Made by a program: the position numbers and the translations under genes
Shown here: positions 27,032-36,427 of the stretch, in pieces
How positions within the stretch are numbered: position 1 is the first letter of the stretch
How the letters are laid out: every line of letters begins with the position of its first letter
Assembly: GCF_022321485.1 (NCBI RefSeq)
Contig: NZ_JAKOGG010000005.1
Coordinates: 124,001 to 188,000 of the forward strand
Origin: Shewanella electrica
GTDB taxonomy: Bacteria > Pseudomonadota > Gammaproteobacteria > Enterobacterales > Shewanellaceae
DNA: 64,000 nucleotides
Reading direction: 5' to 3'
Notes under the pieces: generated by a model
Seen by the model: only the letters and a program-made list of their open reading frames with translations
What the model was told of the DNA's origin: nothing
Databases searched by the model: none

Positions 27032-30000
27032 CTATAACACAGTAAACGTCTTTTCTGCGAGCAAGGTGCCATCGGTGCTTACTGCGGAGAAATGATATTG
27101 CCCGGCAATGAGTTCATCCGCGGTTTCAAAATGCCATCCAAGAAAAATATTCGTGTTGCTGTAGCCATTTTGTTGCCAGGTCGATGTGTGCATTTTTACG
27201 GTTTGGCTATGGGCATCAAACACCGGATGCACCACGTGGACATCATGTACCAACACTCGCGGCGCATTGGCGGGTTCGGTAGCGGTAAACCGAAAGCCAA
27301 AAAACATACCAAGCAAAGGCGTGATTTCAGTGGTAGCAACAATACATTGCGGTTCTCTCGCGGTCTTTCGGGTTGAACAGCTTTCTGGGTCGGTATTGCC
27401 CGCCATTTCATACACACCAAAATCAACAATATGAAAGGCGGAGTCAGAGTAAGATTTCAACCCATGTTGGGTTATCAGCACCTGCACATGCTGGCGCAGT
27501 TTTAACGACTCACTCTGTGCCATACTCAGCACAAACGCGCCATAGCTTGGCTGCTGCGCCAATACTGTCAGCATCGTAATTTGATCAGCGATTTTCTCTT
27601 GCGGCACCAGTGAGCGAATATCGATGCGTTGAGCGAGCTGCGCCACACAGGCGATATTGTTGTTGGCCAGCAACATTTTGAGGATCGCCTGCTTATCGAC
27701 ATCAACGCGCATCAATAGCTCAAAATATGCGGTTTCGTTTAACGCCAAATCGAGTTGTAGGCATTGATAAGACACCATCCCGAGTAACCGTAGCGTATTG
27801 TGCTGTAGCGTTGGGCTGGTGTTCAACAGTACATCACTTAGTTCCACATCGTGATAACTACGCCGCTCAATGAACCCTCGAGGGTTAATGGCATTGCCCA
27901 AGAGATGTTGCGCTTGGTCACTGCTTACCGCTCCGCGGATAAAGTCCAACGCCTGCTGGCGCACGTAGTGTGCAAAATCGGCTTCAGATGCCAAGCGCAG
28001 TAGTTCGTCGTAATTCGCTTGTGGGCAACTGCTATCGATGATGATGAAATGAATGTTGGCTTGATCTGAACTATGCTCGCACGCACCTTGTTGAATCGCC
28101 CACAACAAGGCATTGCCAAACACTGGCACCAGTTGCGCTTGTTGTTTTTGCAGCACAATATATTGATCACGTTGGCGTTCAAGCTGTTGCTGATAATACT
28201 CGACTGGACTGGTGAGATTATCTGGTTGGCCAACGGGTGTCTGTTTAAAAATTTGCTCGATAAGCGCGGGATGGCGATCCCACTCATAGCTGGCAATATA
28301 TTCACAATACAACTGCTGATTAATGAGCCGATTTTTGAAGTAAACCGGCACATCAAACACAGCCCCTTCGCGTTGCAGTGAGCGGCTGACAATATCCAGT
28401 AAAATCTGGTCATAATCGCTGCTGAAATCATGCTCCGGGAACAGTTCGGCAGCATCATTTAATAACGTCAGTTGCTGACTTCTAGGCAGCAACTGCGTCG
28501 CCGCCTCCAGTGTTTTACGCTTTTTCAGTTTTTGCGTCGATAGGAAGGTGTTTTTCGGCGCGGGTTGATTTCTGGTAATCCAGTCAGTTAACAGTTGTGC
28601 GTAACGTGGCTCTTCGTCAACATCCTCGTAGCGCGCATATTGCTCCATGATAAAAGCCCAATACCCCGCCTCTGACAATCCTTGCTGCATGAATAAATCC
28701 AGCATTTGCTGCATCTTGTCATGGTCATCAGTGAGGTATTCATCCTCTTGATATACCTTCGCTAACAAAAGACTTACCCGCACTGGTGCCAGCGCGAAAG
28801 TAAGTTTTAACAATCGGCTCAGCGACGCAGCACACGCTAGTTGCTGATGCTGTGCAGCAATATGTGCGACATACAGCAGCTTTTGGGTGTTTTCACTGGT
28901 GTTACCGAACCAGCGGATTTGTGGTTGCTGAGCGGAAATTTCATGGCTTTTGCAGGTCAAATGCTTCTGCATGGCGCTAAGCGCGGCGTTATCGCTGGCG
29001 TCTGAGCTGAGGGACTCACCATTAACAGCATAAATCCCGGTAGCAATGTAATGACATAAGGCCGACTTAACTGGCAATTTTTCAGCAATTTCTTGCTGAT
29101 GACGTGGGCTAAGCGTGTTAACGCTGTTTGGCTGCAACATGTCGACTAAGTACTGCTGCGGCAAGTCAGTGCTTTGCCATAAATCCTTTAGCAATTGCTC
29201 AACAGCACAAGTATCCAGATATACTGCCGCAGCCTTAGCCAAGGCATTGTTGTGAGGTTCGCGTTGCAAAATAAGCGCCGCCAACACGAGGTTAGCCACA
29301 ATCAGCTTGTCATCTGGCTCGTCGTCATCCGCAATATTCAGCAATGTGGCTGGCACAAGCGTTAGCGCTTCTGCATGGTTGCCGACAATCAGTTGATACC
29401 ACTCGTTCAAATCATCAGCTTTAACGGTGTCGCCATAAAGGCCAAAGCCTTCAAGTTCTCGAGTTAGCTTTCGTAGCCATTCGTGATGATAGTCCTCACC
29501 CAAGCTGATGTTTGGCGCTTCATCCGGCACTAGGTCAGCAACAGGTGCTGTTTTGCGCAACCGAGTTTCGCCTTGCGGAAAGTCCAGCAACCCGCGACCC
29601 AGTTGCTGTTCTACGTAAGTTGTTAGCTCAAGCAGCGCCACTTCAGCGGAGCTGTCGATGAATTGCTGAGTCAGGTACAAGTCAGGGTCGAAATCGTCAT
29701 CCCAAGAGTTGTACGGATAGTGCAGTAACATCATGTCCATCAGCATGTTCTGCAACGGATTGTCGGTAAGAAGATTGCTGGAATATTGCAAAAAGGCTTG
29801 CTGTTGAAAACGTTCCACCAGCAAATCTTTAAACAGCTGGTAGTTGCTATCGCTCTCTCTGAAAAAGCTAATTAAATCAAAAGAACGTTCCGCAGCGGCC
29901 AGCGGTTTAACCTCTTCACACTCGACGTCATATCCCAACATAGCAGCGCGCGCGTTGCTATTATCACAGTAACAAAAAGCTTTGAGCGTATCGGCGGTGA

Positions 30001-30553
30001 TCCCTAGCGACGCACGCCACTGTTCAAGCAAAGACAATGGCTCGGGCATATGTTCATCATCCCAATAAGGGATCAAATAGCCCGCGAGTAAATAGCCATA
30101 TTCAGGGTATAACGTGGCGGTGAGTAATAGCGGTGTTAGGCCAAATGGATCTTCGTAGGTTAGCCACATTTCTGCCGAATCGTTGGTTTCTCTCGCAAAA
30201 CTGACAATGTCTTCACAGGCTTGTTTTACATCATCTTTTAGCTCTGGATGCTGTAACGCACAGGCAAAAAATAGTGTTTCGGTCAACGTTACCTCAATGA
30301 GATTAACACCTTTCTTTGCCGTATCATCGCCAAGGCCCTGTGCCAGAAACTGCCAGATGGTGTTTTGCGCTGAAAAAAAATCTAGCGAGATAACATCTAC
30401 ATCAGGCGCAAAAGCCACCAGACAAAAATCGTGTTCAAATCCTTTGCCAGTAGCAATGAGCTCGCCGTATGCACGCAGCGCCGCACGGATAGATGCCACA
30501 TCAGTGGGAGAGTAAGCAATGGTGTACTTGGCCGCTTTCGCTTCAAATGCCAT
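27032..30553 (-). CDS. Large protein of unknown function with C-terminal DUF3859-like domain
   Basis: 1173 aa, no signal peptide or membrane segment. About 1000 residues look helical and repeat-like, rich in Leu, Gln and Asp, without a motif I recognise. The last ~140 residues change to a beta-type pattern (HIVDFGVYEMAG, LGMFFGFRFTATEP, NIFLGWHFETADELIAGQYHF, LLAEKTFTVL) resembling DUF3859. No secretion or Rhs-type neighbour gives a role. It is flanked by a pseudogene on one side and a 420-bp gap on the other. Expression, if any, would come from its own promoter. Confidence 0.75.
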   Translation of the reverse strand: MAFEAKAAKYTIAYSPTDVASIRAALRAYGELIATGKGFEHDFCLVAFAPDVDVISLDFFSAQNTIWQFLAQGLGDDTAKKGVNLIEVTLTETLFFACALQHPELKDDVKQACEDIVSFARETNDSAEMWLTYEDPFGLTPLLLTATLYPEYGYLLAGYLIPYWDDEHMPEPLSLLEQWRASLGITADTLKAFCYCDNSNARAAMLGYDVECEEVKPLAAAERSFDLISFFRESDSNYQLFKDLLVERFQQQAFLQYSSNLLTDNPLQNMLMDMMLLHYPYNSWDDDFDPDLYLTQQFIDSSAEVALLELTTYVEQQLGRGLLDFPQGETRLRKTAPVADLVPDEAPNISLGEDYHHEWLRKLTRELEGFGLYGDTVKADDLNEWYQLIVGNHAEALTLVPATLLNIADDDEPDDKLIVANLVLAALILQREPHNNALAKAAAVYLDTCAVEQLLKDLWQSTDLPQQYLVDMLQPNSVNTLSPRHQQEIAEKLPVKSALCHYIATGIYAVNGESLSSDASDNAALSAMQKHLTCKSHEISAQQPQIRWFGNTSENTQKLLYVAHIAAQHQQLACAASLSRLLKLTFALAPVRVSLLLAKVYQEDEYLTDDHDKMQQMLDLFMQQGLSEAGYWAFIMEQYARYEDVDEEPRYAQLLTDWITRNQPAPKNTFLSTQKLKKRKTLEAATQLLPRSQQLTLLNDAAELFPEHDFSSDYDQILLDIVSRSLQREGAVFDVPVYFKNRLINQQLYCEYIASYEWDRHPALIEQIFKQTPVGQPDNLTSPVEYYQQQLERQRDQYIVLQKQQAQLVPVFGNALLWAIQQGACEHSSDQANIHFIIIDSSCPQANYDELLRLASEADFAHYVRQQALDFIRGAVSSDQAQHLLGNAINPRGFIERRSYHDVELSDVLLNTSPTLQHNTLRLLGMVSYQCLQLDLALNETAYFELLMRVDVDKQAILKMLLANNNIACVAQLAQRIDIRSLVPQEKIADQITMLTVLAQQPSYGAFVLSMAQSESLKLRQHVQVLITQHGLKSYSDSAFHIVDFGVYEMAGNTDPESCSTRKTAREPQCIVATTEITPLLGMFFGFRFTATEPANAPRVLVHDVHVVHPVFDAHSQTVKMHTSTWQQNGYSNTNIFLGWHFETADELIAGQYHFSAVSTDGTLLAEKTFTVL

Positions 30554-30975
30554 GACAAGGTCCTTTTTTCAAAATATCCGTATATCTTTCAGGCGCAAGC
30601 TCGACAAATAGCTGCCAACCTTATTACTGCCTAACAATAGTGCGTCACGGCAGTAATTTACCTGTGTAATGAGAGAGTTACTAAAAATTTCAGAGGCGCG
30701 ATGATAACGAATTTTGCCGCAAGGTGCATGCGTTAAAACAGGTAATTGGGAAATAGAAAAACCAATTATCGCGATACTTCACATAGTCGAGGTAGGCTAG
30801 TGGCTTCTCGGGCGCCACCATAACCATTAGCGCTACCACTGAAGCCAAAGACCAATAATTTTGTCTCATTCAGCCACAAGCGGTAGTCGACGCTCGAGTG
30901 CATTAAACGCCCTATCTTGATAAGCTCAGCTGCCTTATTTAGGAATCCTAAGCACACAATTAACTAGGAGTAATC
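30554..30975. other. Divergent intergenic region
   Basis: 421 bp between the 1173-aa gene and the next + strand gene. A 63-codon minus-strand frame exists but has no start signal or protein-like features. Poly-T tracts near 30563 lie in the likely promoter of the large gene. AGGAG occurs just before the downstream gene. Nothing else recognised. Confidence 0.4.
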
Positions 30976-31278
30976 ATGGCGATGGAGAGTCAAACACCCA
31001 ATGCAACCAGCGAAGACCCTATGGTTGAGGTCTTTGTTCCCGCATTGGTGGCACTACTCACGCGAGCAGAAGAATTAGCCGGACGGCCGCTCACCGAAAA
31101 CGAAGTGAATAATATCCGTGATAAAGCAACCAAAGTGAGTCAACCGCAAACCTTGATACCTGCGCTGATCCAACAGCGCGGTTACCACGACCTGTATGCG
31201 CCCGAAGCTTGGTTGCAATGGCAGCTATATAAAGCAGGACAACTCGATCTGAGTGTTATTCAGACCGACGAGCAGTAA
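30976..31278 (+). CDS. Hypothetical protein, 100 aa
   Basis: Soluble acidic protein with a good AGGAG Shine-Dalgarno (spacing about 6). Predicted mostly helical: a hydrophobic first helix (VEVFVPALVALLTRAEELAG) and ENEVNNIRDKATKVS, then a Trp-containing tail (PEAWLQWQLYKAG). No recognised family. It starts a run of same-strand accessory genes. Confidence 0.65.
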   Translation: MAMESQTPNATSEDPMVEVFVPALVALLTRAEELAGRPLTENEVNNIRDKATKVSQPQTLIPALIQQRGYHDLYAPEAWLQWQLYKAGQLDLSVIQTDEQ

Positions 31279-31324
31279 GGGCTCGCCCAACAAAAGTCCA
31301 AGAGTCATTGCGAGCGTGAATAGA

Positions 31325-31783
31325 ATGCGACAGCGCCTCCGCCAGTTTGTACTTACCGCCCCAAATAAAGGATTATTTGCCGAGATGAATTACCGAGAGC
31401 AGGACTTTAACGCGCTGAATATCGCCGTCAGGTGGTTAGATAAAACGCATGCGAAACACGCTTATGAGTTCGCCTGTCACTACATGGCAACTGGCAGCCA
31501 TAACCTGCATAGCGATTCTGTTACTAACATCATCGAACATCGCATAACCAGTGATTCGGTAGCAAGTCACAGACTAGCGAGCCATTTCCCTAGCGATGGT
31601 ACAGTGTAAATCATCTACGGGCCTAGCAGCATTTGTGTAGTGAGCACGCATGATTTTTTACTGCATTGGACTGAGTTATTTATGCCCAGTCGCGATGATG
31701 CGATTGTGCTACATAACCCTAGCCGCACGGTAATGTGCTACTGCCACGACCAAATACTCTCCATTGGCGAGCGCATTGAATAA
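31325..31783 (+). pseudogene. Gene interrupted by an in-frame TAA
   Basis: From ATG 31325 (MRQRLRQFVL) a frame runs 94 codons to TAA at 31607-31609, then continues in the same frame for 57 clearly protein-like codons (IIYGPSSICVVSTHDFLLHW...HDQILSIGERIE) to a second TAA at 31781. The break reads GTG-TAA-ATC, so one A-to-T change at an AAA lysine codon would restore a 152-aa protein. The family is not recognised; the Trp-rich pattern recalls small cytosolic immunity-type proteins (weak inference). Confidence 0.6.
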
Positions 31784-31842
31784 CGGCGGTTGCAACATAT
31801 CGGCCAGCATCTCAAAGAGAGCAGCAACAGAAGGACTCAGCT

Positions 31843-32574
31843 TTGCAAAAGACAGCAATTATCACTGGCGGCAGTCGCGGCATTGGCGCGGCAACCTGCC
31901 AACTATTAGCCAAACAAGGCTACAACGTAGTGGTTAACTATCTCAGCAATCATTCCGCCGCACGCCAAGCTTGCCAAGAGATAAAGGCGCTCGGTGGTCA
32001 AGCGATGATGATGCAAGCCGATGTCGCGGTTGAGTCTGAAGTCATGCGCTTATTTGCAACAGCGCAAAACGCGTTTGGGGCGGTAACGCACCTAGTCAAT
32101 AATGTCGGTATTTTGTTTGAGAAAACGGACCTGAGCCACATCAGTGCCGAACGTTTTATGAAAGTGATGACCGCCAATGTGCTCAGCACCTTTCTGTGCA
32201 CTCAAGCCTTCGTTAAGCAATGCAGCAATGGCGGTGCTATCGTCAATGTCTCTTCTGCCGCCGCACGTTCCGGCGCGCCGTTTGAATATCTCGACTATGC
32301 CGCATCAAAAGGGGCGATGGATTCACTGACTAAAGGGCTGTCACTGGAATTGGCCGCCAAAAATATCAGAGTCAACAGCGTGCGGCCGGGGTTTATTGAA
32401 ACGGATATTCACGCCGATGGTGGCGAACCAAATCGCGTACAACGTTTGAGCCCACAAATTCCGCTACAACGCGGTGGCACACCAGAGGAAGTCGCCAACG
32501 CCATTGCCTTGCTATTATCGGACGAGGCGTCCTATGTCACCGGTTCATTTATTGATATCGCAGGCGGTAAATAG
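31843..32574 (+). CDS. SDR family NAD(P)-dependent oxidoreductase
   Basis: Classical short-chain dehydrogenase, 243 aa. The cofactor motif TGGSRGIG is at residue ~8, NNVGIL is the NNAG equivalent, and the catalytic Ser, Tyr and Lys are readable in NVSSAAARSG and YAASKGAMDS. The sequence after RPGFIETDIHA is FabG-like. The start is TTG 31843 with AAGGA eight bases upstream; no ATG gives the normal N-terminus. The substrate is unknown. Confidence 0.88.
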   Translation: MQKTAIITGGSRGIGAATCQLLAKQGYNVVVNYLSNHSAARQACQEIKALGGQAMMMQADVAVESEVMRLFATAQNAFGAVTHLVNNVGILFEKTDLSHISAERFMKVMTANVLSTFLCTQAFVKQCSNGGAIVNVSSAAARSGAPFEYLDYAASKGAMDSLTKGLSLELAAKNIRVNSVRPGFIETDIHADGGEPNRVQRLSPQIPLQRGGTPEEVANAIALLLSDEASYVTGSFIDIAGGK

Positions 32575-32833
32575 CAGCATCAACCATGACGGGCTGTTGC
32601 TGTTTTGTTTTTGTTCAACATCAACGCACTATGAATGGGACACGACCAGTGATGCCTCGTCCACTTTAAAGGCTACAGTCCCTAGTTAGCCCACTCGCAA
32701 AAACCTAAGCTAAACCGATGAATGTTGGTACGCCCTTACGCTGATTGCGCGAAGAGAATATGCTAGATTGAATTTTTTGCATTCAGCGTTGTCAGAGCAC
32801 ATAGTCTGTAAGAAAGTCATAAATAACAACCCT

Positions 32834-33325
32834 ATGCCACCCGAACAACTAGAAACAATTAAGATGTCGAACGCAGATTTAATGGCGGCAATGTCCTGCT
32901 GTAATACGGTAAGTGCGAGTGATCTCGGTAAACTGATCACCTCGTTACGCAATCAAATGATGGCAAAATTAGATGAGGCGTTAAAACCGTTCGATCTTAC
33001 CGCCGCCCAGTTCGCTGCCATCAAACTTATCGCCAACGGCCAAGCAGATACCTTGGCAACCCTGTGTGACATAATGCAACACGATAAGGGTGCCATGAGC
33101 CGCATGTTATGTCGCATGGAGGTGAAAGATCTTATCGTAAGAAAGCCGTGCCCTCATGATGGCCGCCAGTTTAAGTTGGCCCTTTCAGAAAAAGGCGCAA
33201 GCCTGTTTCCGCAGACAATGCCCGTTGCTAATAGCGTATGTGAACTGGCATTTGCCGGTATTTCAGAAGCAAAGCGTACTGAATTTTTAACAATGCTGGT
33301 TCATTGTCGTAAGAATCTTGACTAA
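32834..33325 (+). CDS. MarR family transcriptional regulator
   Basis: Winged-helix regulator. The central LTAAQFAAIKLIANGQADTL, recognition helix HDKGAMSRMLCRMEVKDLI and wing PCPHDGRQFKLALSEKG follow the MarR pattern, flanked by helical dimerisation segments. The start is uncertain: ATG 32834 is taken (163 aa), ATG 32864 is also possible, and neither has a clear Shine-Dalgarno. Several Cys residues near the N-terminus (MSCCNT) might make it redox-responsive (inference). Confidence 0.8.
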   Translation: MPPEQLETIKMSNADLMAAMSCCNTVSASDLGKLITSLRNQMMAKLDEALKPFDLTAAQFAAIKLIANGQADTLATLCDIMQHDKGAMSRMLCRMEVKDLIVRKPCPHDGRQFKLALSEKGASLFPQTMPVANSVCELAFAGISEAKRTEFLTMLVHCRKNLD

Positions 33326-33425
33326 TTAACCCCCAACCAAGCGCCTTCTCACGCCAACATAGTTGCCTAGTCAAGCATATGGGGTATCATGTGTTGCTTA
33401 AGCAATTATTAACGAGAGGGCAAAA

Positions 33426-34169
33426 TTGCAAACTGTCATCGATTTCCTCTCTGCAAAGATTCTAGGGCACGATTTTAATCAAGAACATTTGCAGATTCTT
33501 CACGAGGGAAGATTCGCCAATGCGGTGGTGTATCGCTATCAGGACGATAGTTACAATTTAGTAATCAAAGACTTTTCCAGTCGAAACTGGCTCGTAAAAA
33601 ACACTATGGGGCGGTTATCTATTCGACAGGAATATGCCGCTATGTCTGCGCTGCAAGGCATCGAAGGTATCACGCCTGAGTGCTATCTGCTGACAGACTA
33701 CACCATCGCCTATCGCTACTTTGAAGGGGACACCCTCAAAGGTTATGCCAAAAAAGGCCACCAATTGCAGCCAAGTTTTTTACACAAACTTGAGCAGATG
33801 ATCCGTGAAATCCATGCCAGAGGCTGGGTACACCTAGATCTACGCAACATGGAAAACATTTTGATCGACGACCATGGCAACCCTGCCATCATCGATTTTC
33901 AATCTTGCATGCGCTGGCACAAGTTTCCGATATGGCTGCAAAAATTCATGCGTTATGCCGATATCACCGGTGCTTATAAGGCGTGGACGCGCTATGGTGC
34001 CACACAATTGCCACGACATAAGCAAACCTTCCTTACGAAGTACAATGCCACGCGCAAACTCTGGGTGTTCCGCGGTTACCCAATTCACCGCATGAATTTG
34101 AAGCTCAAAGCCATGGCCGCGAGTATTTTGAGTATGGATTTGGTGCGTAGTTTTATGGAGCTGTTCTGA
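33426..34169 (+). CDS. Kinase-fold protein (Kdo-kinase/RIO-like)
   Basis: Protein-kinase-like fold, 247 aa. The catalytic loop reads HLDLRNMENILI (an HxD with ENI in place of the usual N) and the metal-binding segment AIIDFQS stands for DFG. Upstream YNLVIKDFSSR carries the candidate ATP lysine. Such proteins phosphorylate lipid A-core sugars or proteins; the target here is not known. TTG 33426 with GAGAGGG upstream is the start. The C-terminal third is basic, which suggests membrane or nucleic-acid contact. Confidence 0.75.
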   Translation: MQTVIDFLSAKILGHDFNQEHLQILHEGRFANAVVYRYQDDSYNLVIKDFSSRNWLVKNTMGRLSIRQEYAAMSALQGIEGITPECYLLTDYTIAYRYFEGDTLKGYAKKGHQLQPSFLHKLEQMIREIHARGWVHLDLRNMENILIDDHGNPAIIDFQSCMRWHKFPIWLQKFMRYADITGAYKAWTRYGATQLPRHKQTFLTKYNATRKLWVFRGYPIHRMNLKLKAMAASILSMDLVRSFMELF

Positions 34170-34491
34170 TAACTCAGTTATCACTATCGTTCCGCTAGGC
34201 TGGCTCTCTCCGCTCTTCCTCATTAAATCAATATCGTGACAGTTGCTGCATTGGCATTAACTGCGATGGGCAATGAAGAAAACGGAGTGAGCTTGCCGCG
34301 TACCGCCCTCTTTCCATAGCAACCAATGCCCCTCTTCGTTGTCGGCCAACGAACTCTCACCGCGCCGATTATCCAGCAAAGTAAAACGGCTACACCTTGC
34401 CAATATTACGCGTTAGAATGCCTGCATCTTGAAATACTCAGCGCTGACTGATTTTCAAATTGCTATTTTTCTCAAAGATATAACTCACATC
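34170..34491. other. Intergenic stretch without a recognisable feature
   Basis: About 320 bp between the kinase-like gene and the next gene. No supported frame and no terminator with a T-run was seen. A TTG at 34429 is in frame with the downstream gene, so part of it may be coding. Confidence 0.35.
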
Positions 34492-34923
34492 ATGAAAGCA
34501 ACAGCACGGAATTGGATTATCCAAGCAAAGATCGGTTTACTCACTGAACAGGAACTTATTCAGTTAGCCGATGATTACATCAGAGATCATGACGAGTTCC
34601 CCGATTGGATGATTGCAATCGCCGCCAATAAATCTTTGCGTGGTGAAGAGCAACTCGACTTAATCTTAACCCCGGTGACAGAACACGACAGCGTGATAAT
34701 CGCCAATGAGATGCTAACGTTGCTCAGTAGCGGTAAGCGGAATATCGACCAAATCGCCGTCGCTAGCGAGCAAATGTATCTGTTACTCGATTGGGGCAGC
34801 CCAATGTTTAATCAGTTTATCTGGATTAGCGATGAGCACGCCTTAATCAAGCTTGGGGTTAAATCGGCTGATGGCTATCAAGAGCAAGTGATGCAAATAC
34901 TCAATAACATCGCCACATCGTAA
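34492..34923 (+). CDS. Hypothetical protein, about 143 aa
   Basis: Soluble acidic helical protein (ARNWIIQAKIGLLTEQELIQLADDYIRDHDEFPDWM near the start). No family recognised. The start is ambiguous: ATG 34492 gives 143 aa, an in-frame TTG at 34429 would give 164, and neither has a strong Shine-Dalgarno. It is followed 57 bp later by another orphan gene. Confidence 0.6.
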   Translation: MKATARNWIIQAKIGLLTEQELIQLADDYIRDHDEFPDWMIAIAANKSLRGEEQLDLILTPVTEHDSVIIANEMLTLLSSGKRNIDQIAVASEQMYLLLDWGSPMFNQFIWISDEHALIKLGVKSADGYQEQVMQILNNIATS

Positions 34924-34980
34924 ACTCAGCCCACCGCAAATCGGACTGTTGCACTGCAATACAGGTCAAGGACTTACATT

Positions 34981-35493
34981 ATGGAACCGCTGATCCAAAT
35001 CTTAAAACGGGCCCCAAACGGCTTAGCACAAGGGTGGTTGTATCTTCCGGCCAAGCAACCGTGGCAGCCAGACACGCTTGGGCAAATCATTGACGTCGAT
35101 ACCTTGCCAGATGACCAAATTGATGAAGATGAGGAGCCGCTAATTGCCGCCGAGTTGGGGCTAGTTGCTACGTTAGAGTCAGCTATGATTGAGAGTATTG
35201 TGGCATCCGCAAGTCAGTTAGCCGAACCGCTCACTGACGAGCTGCTACTGGAATCTTTTCAGTATTACTACGATTACGATGCCTTTCTGCCCTATTCAGG
35301 TTATCAGCCTCCATCACTTGAAACCTGGCAACAACAACGCGACCGCGACTTTTACGACTGTCTCGGGCAAGAACGCATAGATCAGCCATGCAAAAACAGC
35401 ACTTGCCAACGCGGCGCCATTGAAGGCAGCGTATTTTGCAAAGTTCACCATTTTGAAATGATCCAGCATAAGCCCTGCCCGTTCTCAGATTAG
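34981..35493 (+). CDS. Hypothetical protein with C-terminal Cys/His cluster
   Basis: 170 aa. The N-terminal two-thirds is acidic. The last 35 residues hold CKNSTCQRG, FCKVHHFEM and KPCPF, four Cys and several His that could bind zinc. No recognised family and no signal peptide. ATG 34981 directly follows a short gap and has a weak Shine-Dalgarno. Confidence 0.6.
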   Translation: MEPLIQILKRAPNGLAQGWLYLPAKQPWQPDTLGQIIDVDTLPDDQIDEDEEPLIAAELGLVATLESAMIESIVASASQLAEPLTDELLLESFQYYYDYDAFLPYSGYQPPSLETWQQQRDRDFYDCLGQERIDQPCKNSTCQRGAIEGSVFCKVHHFEMIQHKPCPFSD

Positions 35494-35731
35494 CCCGCCG
35501 AATGTGACTTGTGCATATTAGTCATAATCTTAGCCACAAATGCTCCGCCCTAACCCACTGGTGCAACATTTATTGCTATCGCGAACTGTACAAAACGCCA
35601 CCTTATCACTATGTTGAAATAACAGCAGCATGGATGCCCAAAGCCGTTATCTAAAACAGGATAAGCTAGTCCTCACCGCACCCACCTGCTCGACTATTGC
35701 TATCCACTGAACGAGTAAGGAGTGCTCATTC

Positions 35732-35812
35732 ATGAAAACCTTGTCATTCGAAGAAGTGAAGCAAGTACGAGGGAAGGTGCGAACAAGTCTTCGCGACACT
35801 CTGGATTCGTAA
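35732..35812 (+). CDS. 26-aa micro-ORF resembling a double-glycine leader
   Basis: Encodes MKTLSFEEVKQVRGK plus 11 residues. AAGGAG lies nine bases before the ATG, better than many genes nearby. The pattern L(-12), E(-8), V(-7), V(-4), G(-2) fits the leader consensus of bacteriocins secreted by peptidase-containing ABC exporters, except that Lys replaces Gly/Ala at -1. The core after it is only 11 residues. No exporter or immunity gene was recognised nearby. It may be a relic of a longer precursor or chance. Confidence 0.35.
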   Translation: MKTLSFEEVKQVRGKVRTSLRDTLDS

Positions 35813-35909
35813 GCGATTGCAGTTCAAGGCAGCTAACTGCTGACATGCTGGAGCATGGCAAAGTTGGCTAACGAAGAAATGCTTTAGCTTACAAATCCCC
35901 GTAGGGCGT

Positions 35910-35998
35910 GGCATACCACTTCATCTGCTACGTTGCAGTTTTTGCAAAGGGCTCACCATTCGCGGCAAACTGCGCCTTGCATCTGAAAGCGGTATGCC
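35910..35998. repeat. 89-bp imperfect palindrome
   Basis: Outer arms GGCATACC/GGTATGCC and inner arms GCAGTTT/AAACTGC, with partly paired sequence between them, can form one long imperfect hairpin around a central loop near 35950-35960. It lacks the AAC...GTT termini of an attC site. It may be a structured RNA, a REP-like element or a decayed mobile-element end. Confidence 0.45.
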
Positions 35999-36061
35999 AA
36001 CGCAGAGCACGCACGGGACTTATTTGCACCTTCCCTAAATATCGTTGAAAACTCTTCACTG

Positions 36062-36427
36062 GTGCATCAACAATGGTACGATGAATTGGTGCGTATATTA
36101 CTGTGCCGCCTGCCGATACAGCACAAGTATATTGGCACTAAGTCTCATCAAAGCTGTGAGTTTGGCCGCTGGCTTTACAGTGAAAACAGTAAACATTTAC
36201 GCAAACTGCCAGCCTTTGTAAAAATGGAACAGCTCCATGCCAAAATGCATGAAAGTGCGCGTGAGATGTGTATGAAAATGCAGGCCACAGGTCTGGTCCA
36301 AGAGCAAGATTACGATTACTTCATGCGCAACGTGACCTTTTTCCGCAAAGATTTGAGCGAGTTTAAATTTCGCGTACTATCGACGCTATCCCATGTAGAA
36401 AAACAACAATCTACCACGTCGGAATAA
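36062..36427 (+). CDS. Stand-alone CZB zinc-sensor domain protein (DgcZ-like)
   Basis: Matches the zinc-binding regulatory domain of E. coli DgcZ. The four ligands are present: His in HQQW, Cys in CEFGRW, and the H-x3-H pair in LHAKMHESAREM. In DgcZ a GGDEF domain follows; here the protein ends about 12 residues after the domain. The only start giving this frame is GTG 36062, without a Shine-Dalgarno and one codon before the first ligand. The frame is open about 28 codons upstream to TGA without an ATG. The 5' end may therefore be damaged. Confidence 0.7.
   Translation: MHQQWYDELVRILLCRLPIQHKYIGTKSHQSCEFGRWLYSENSKHLRKLPAFVKMEQLHAKMHESAREMCMKMQATGLVQEQDYDYFMRNVTFFRKDLSEFKFRVLSTLSHVEKQQSTTSE

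Noticed and set aside
30766-30957. 63-codon minus-strand frame in the divergent gap
   Set aside because: No Shine-Dalgarno and no family resemblance. It would lie in the upstream region of the 100-aa gene.
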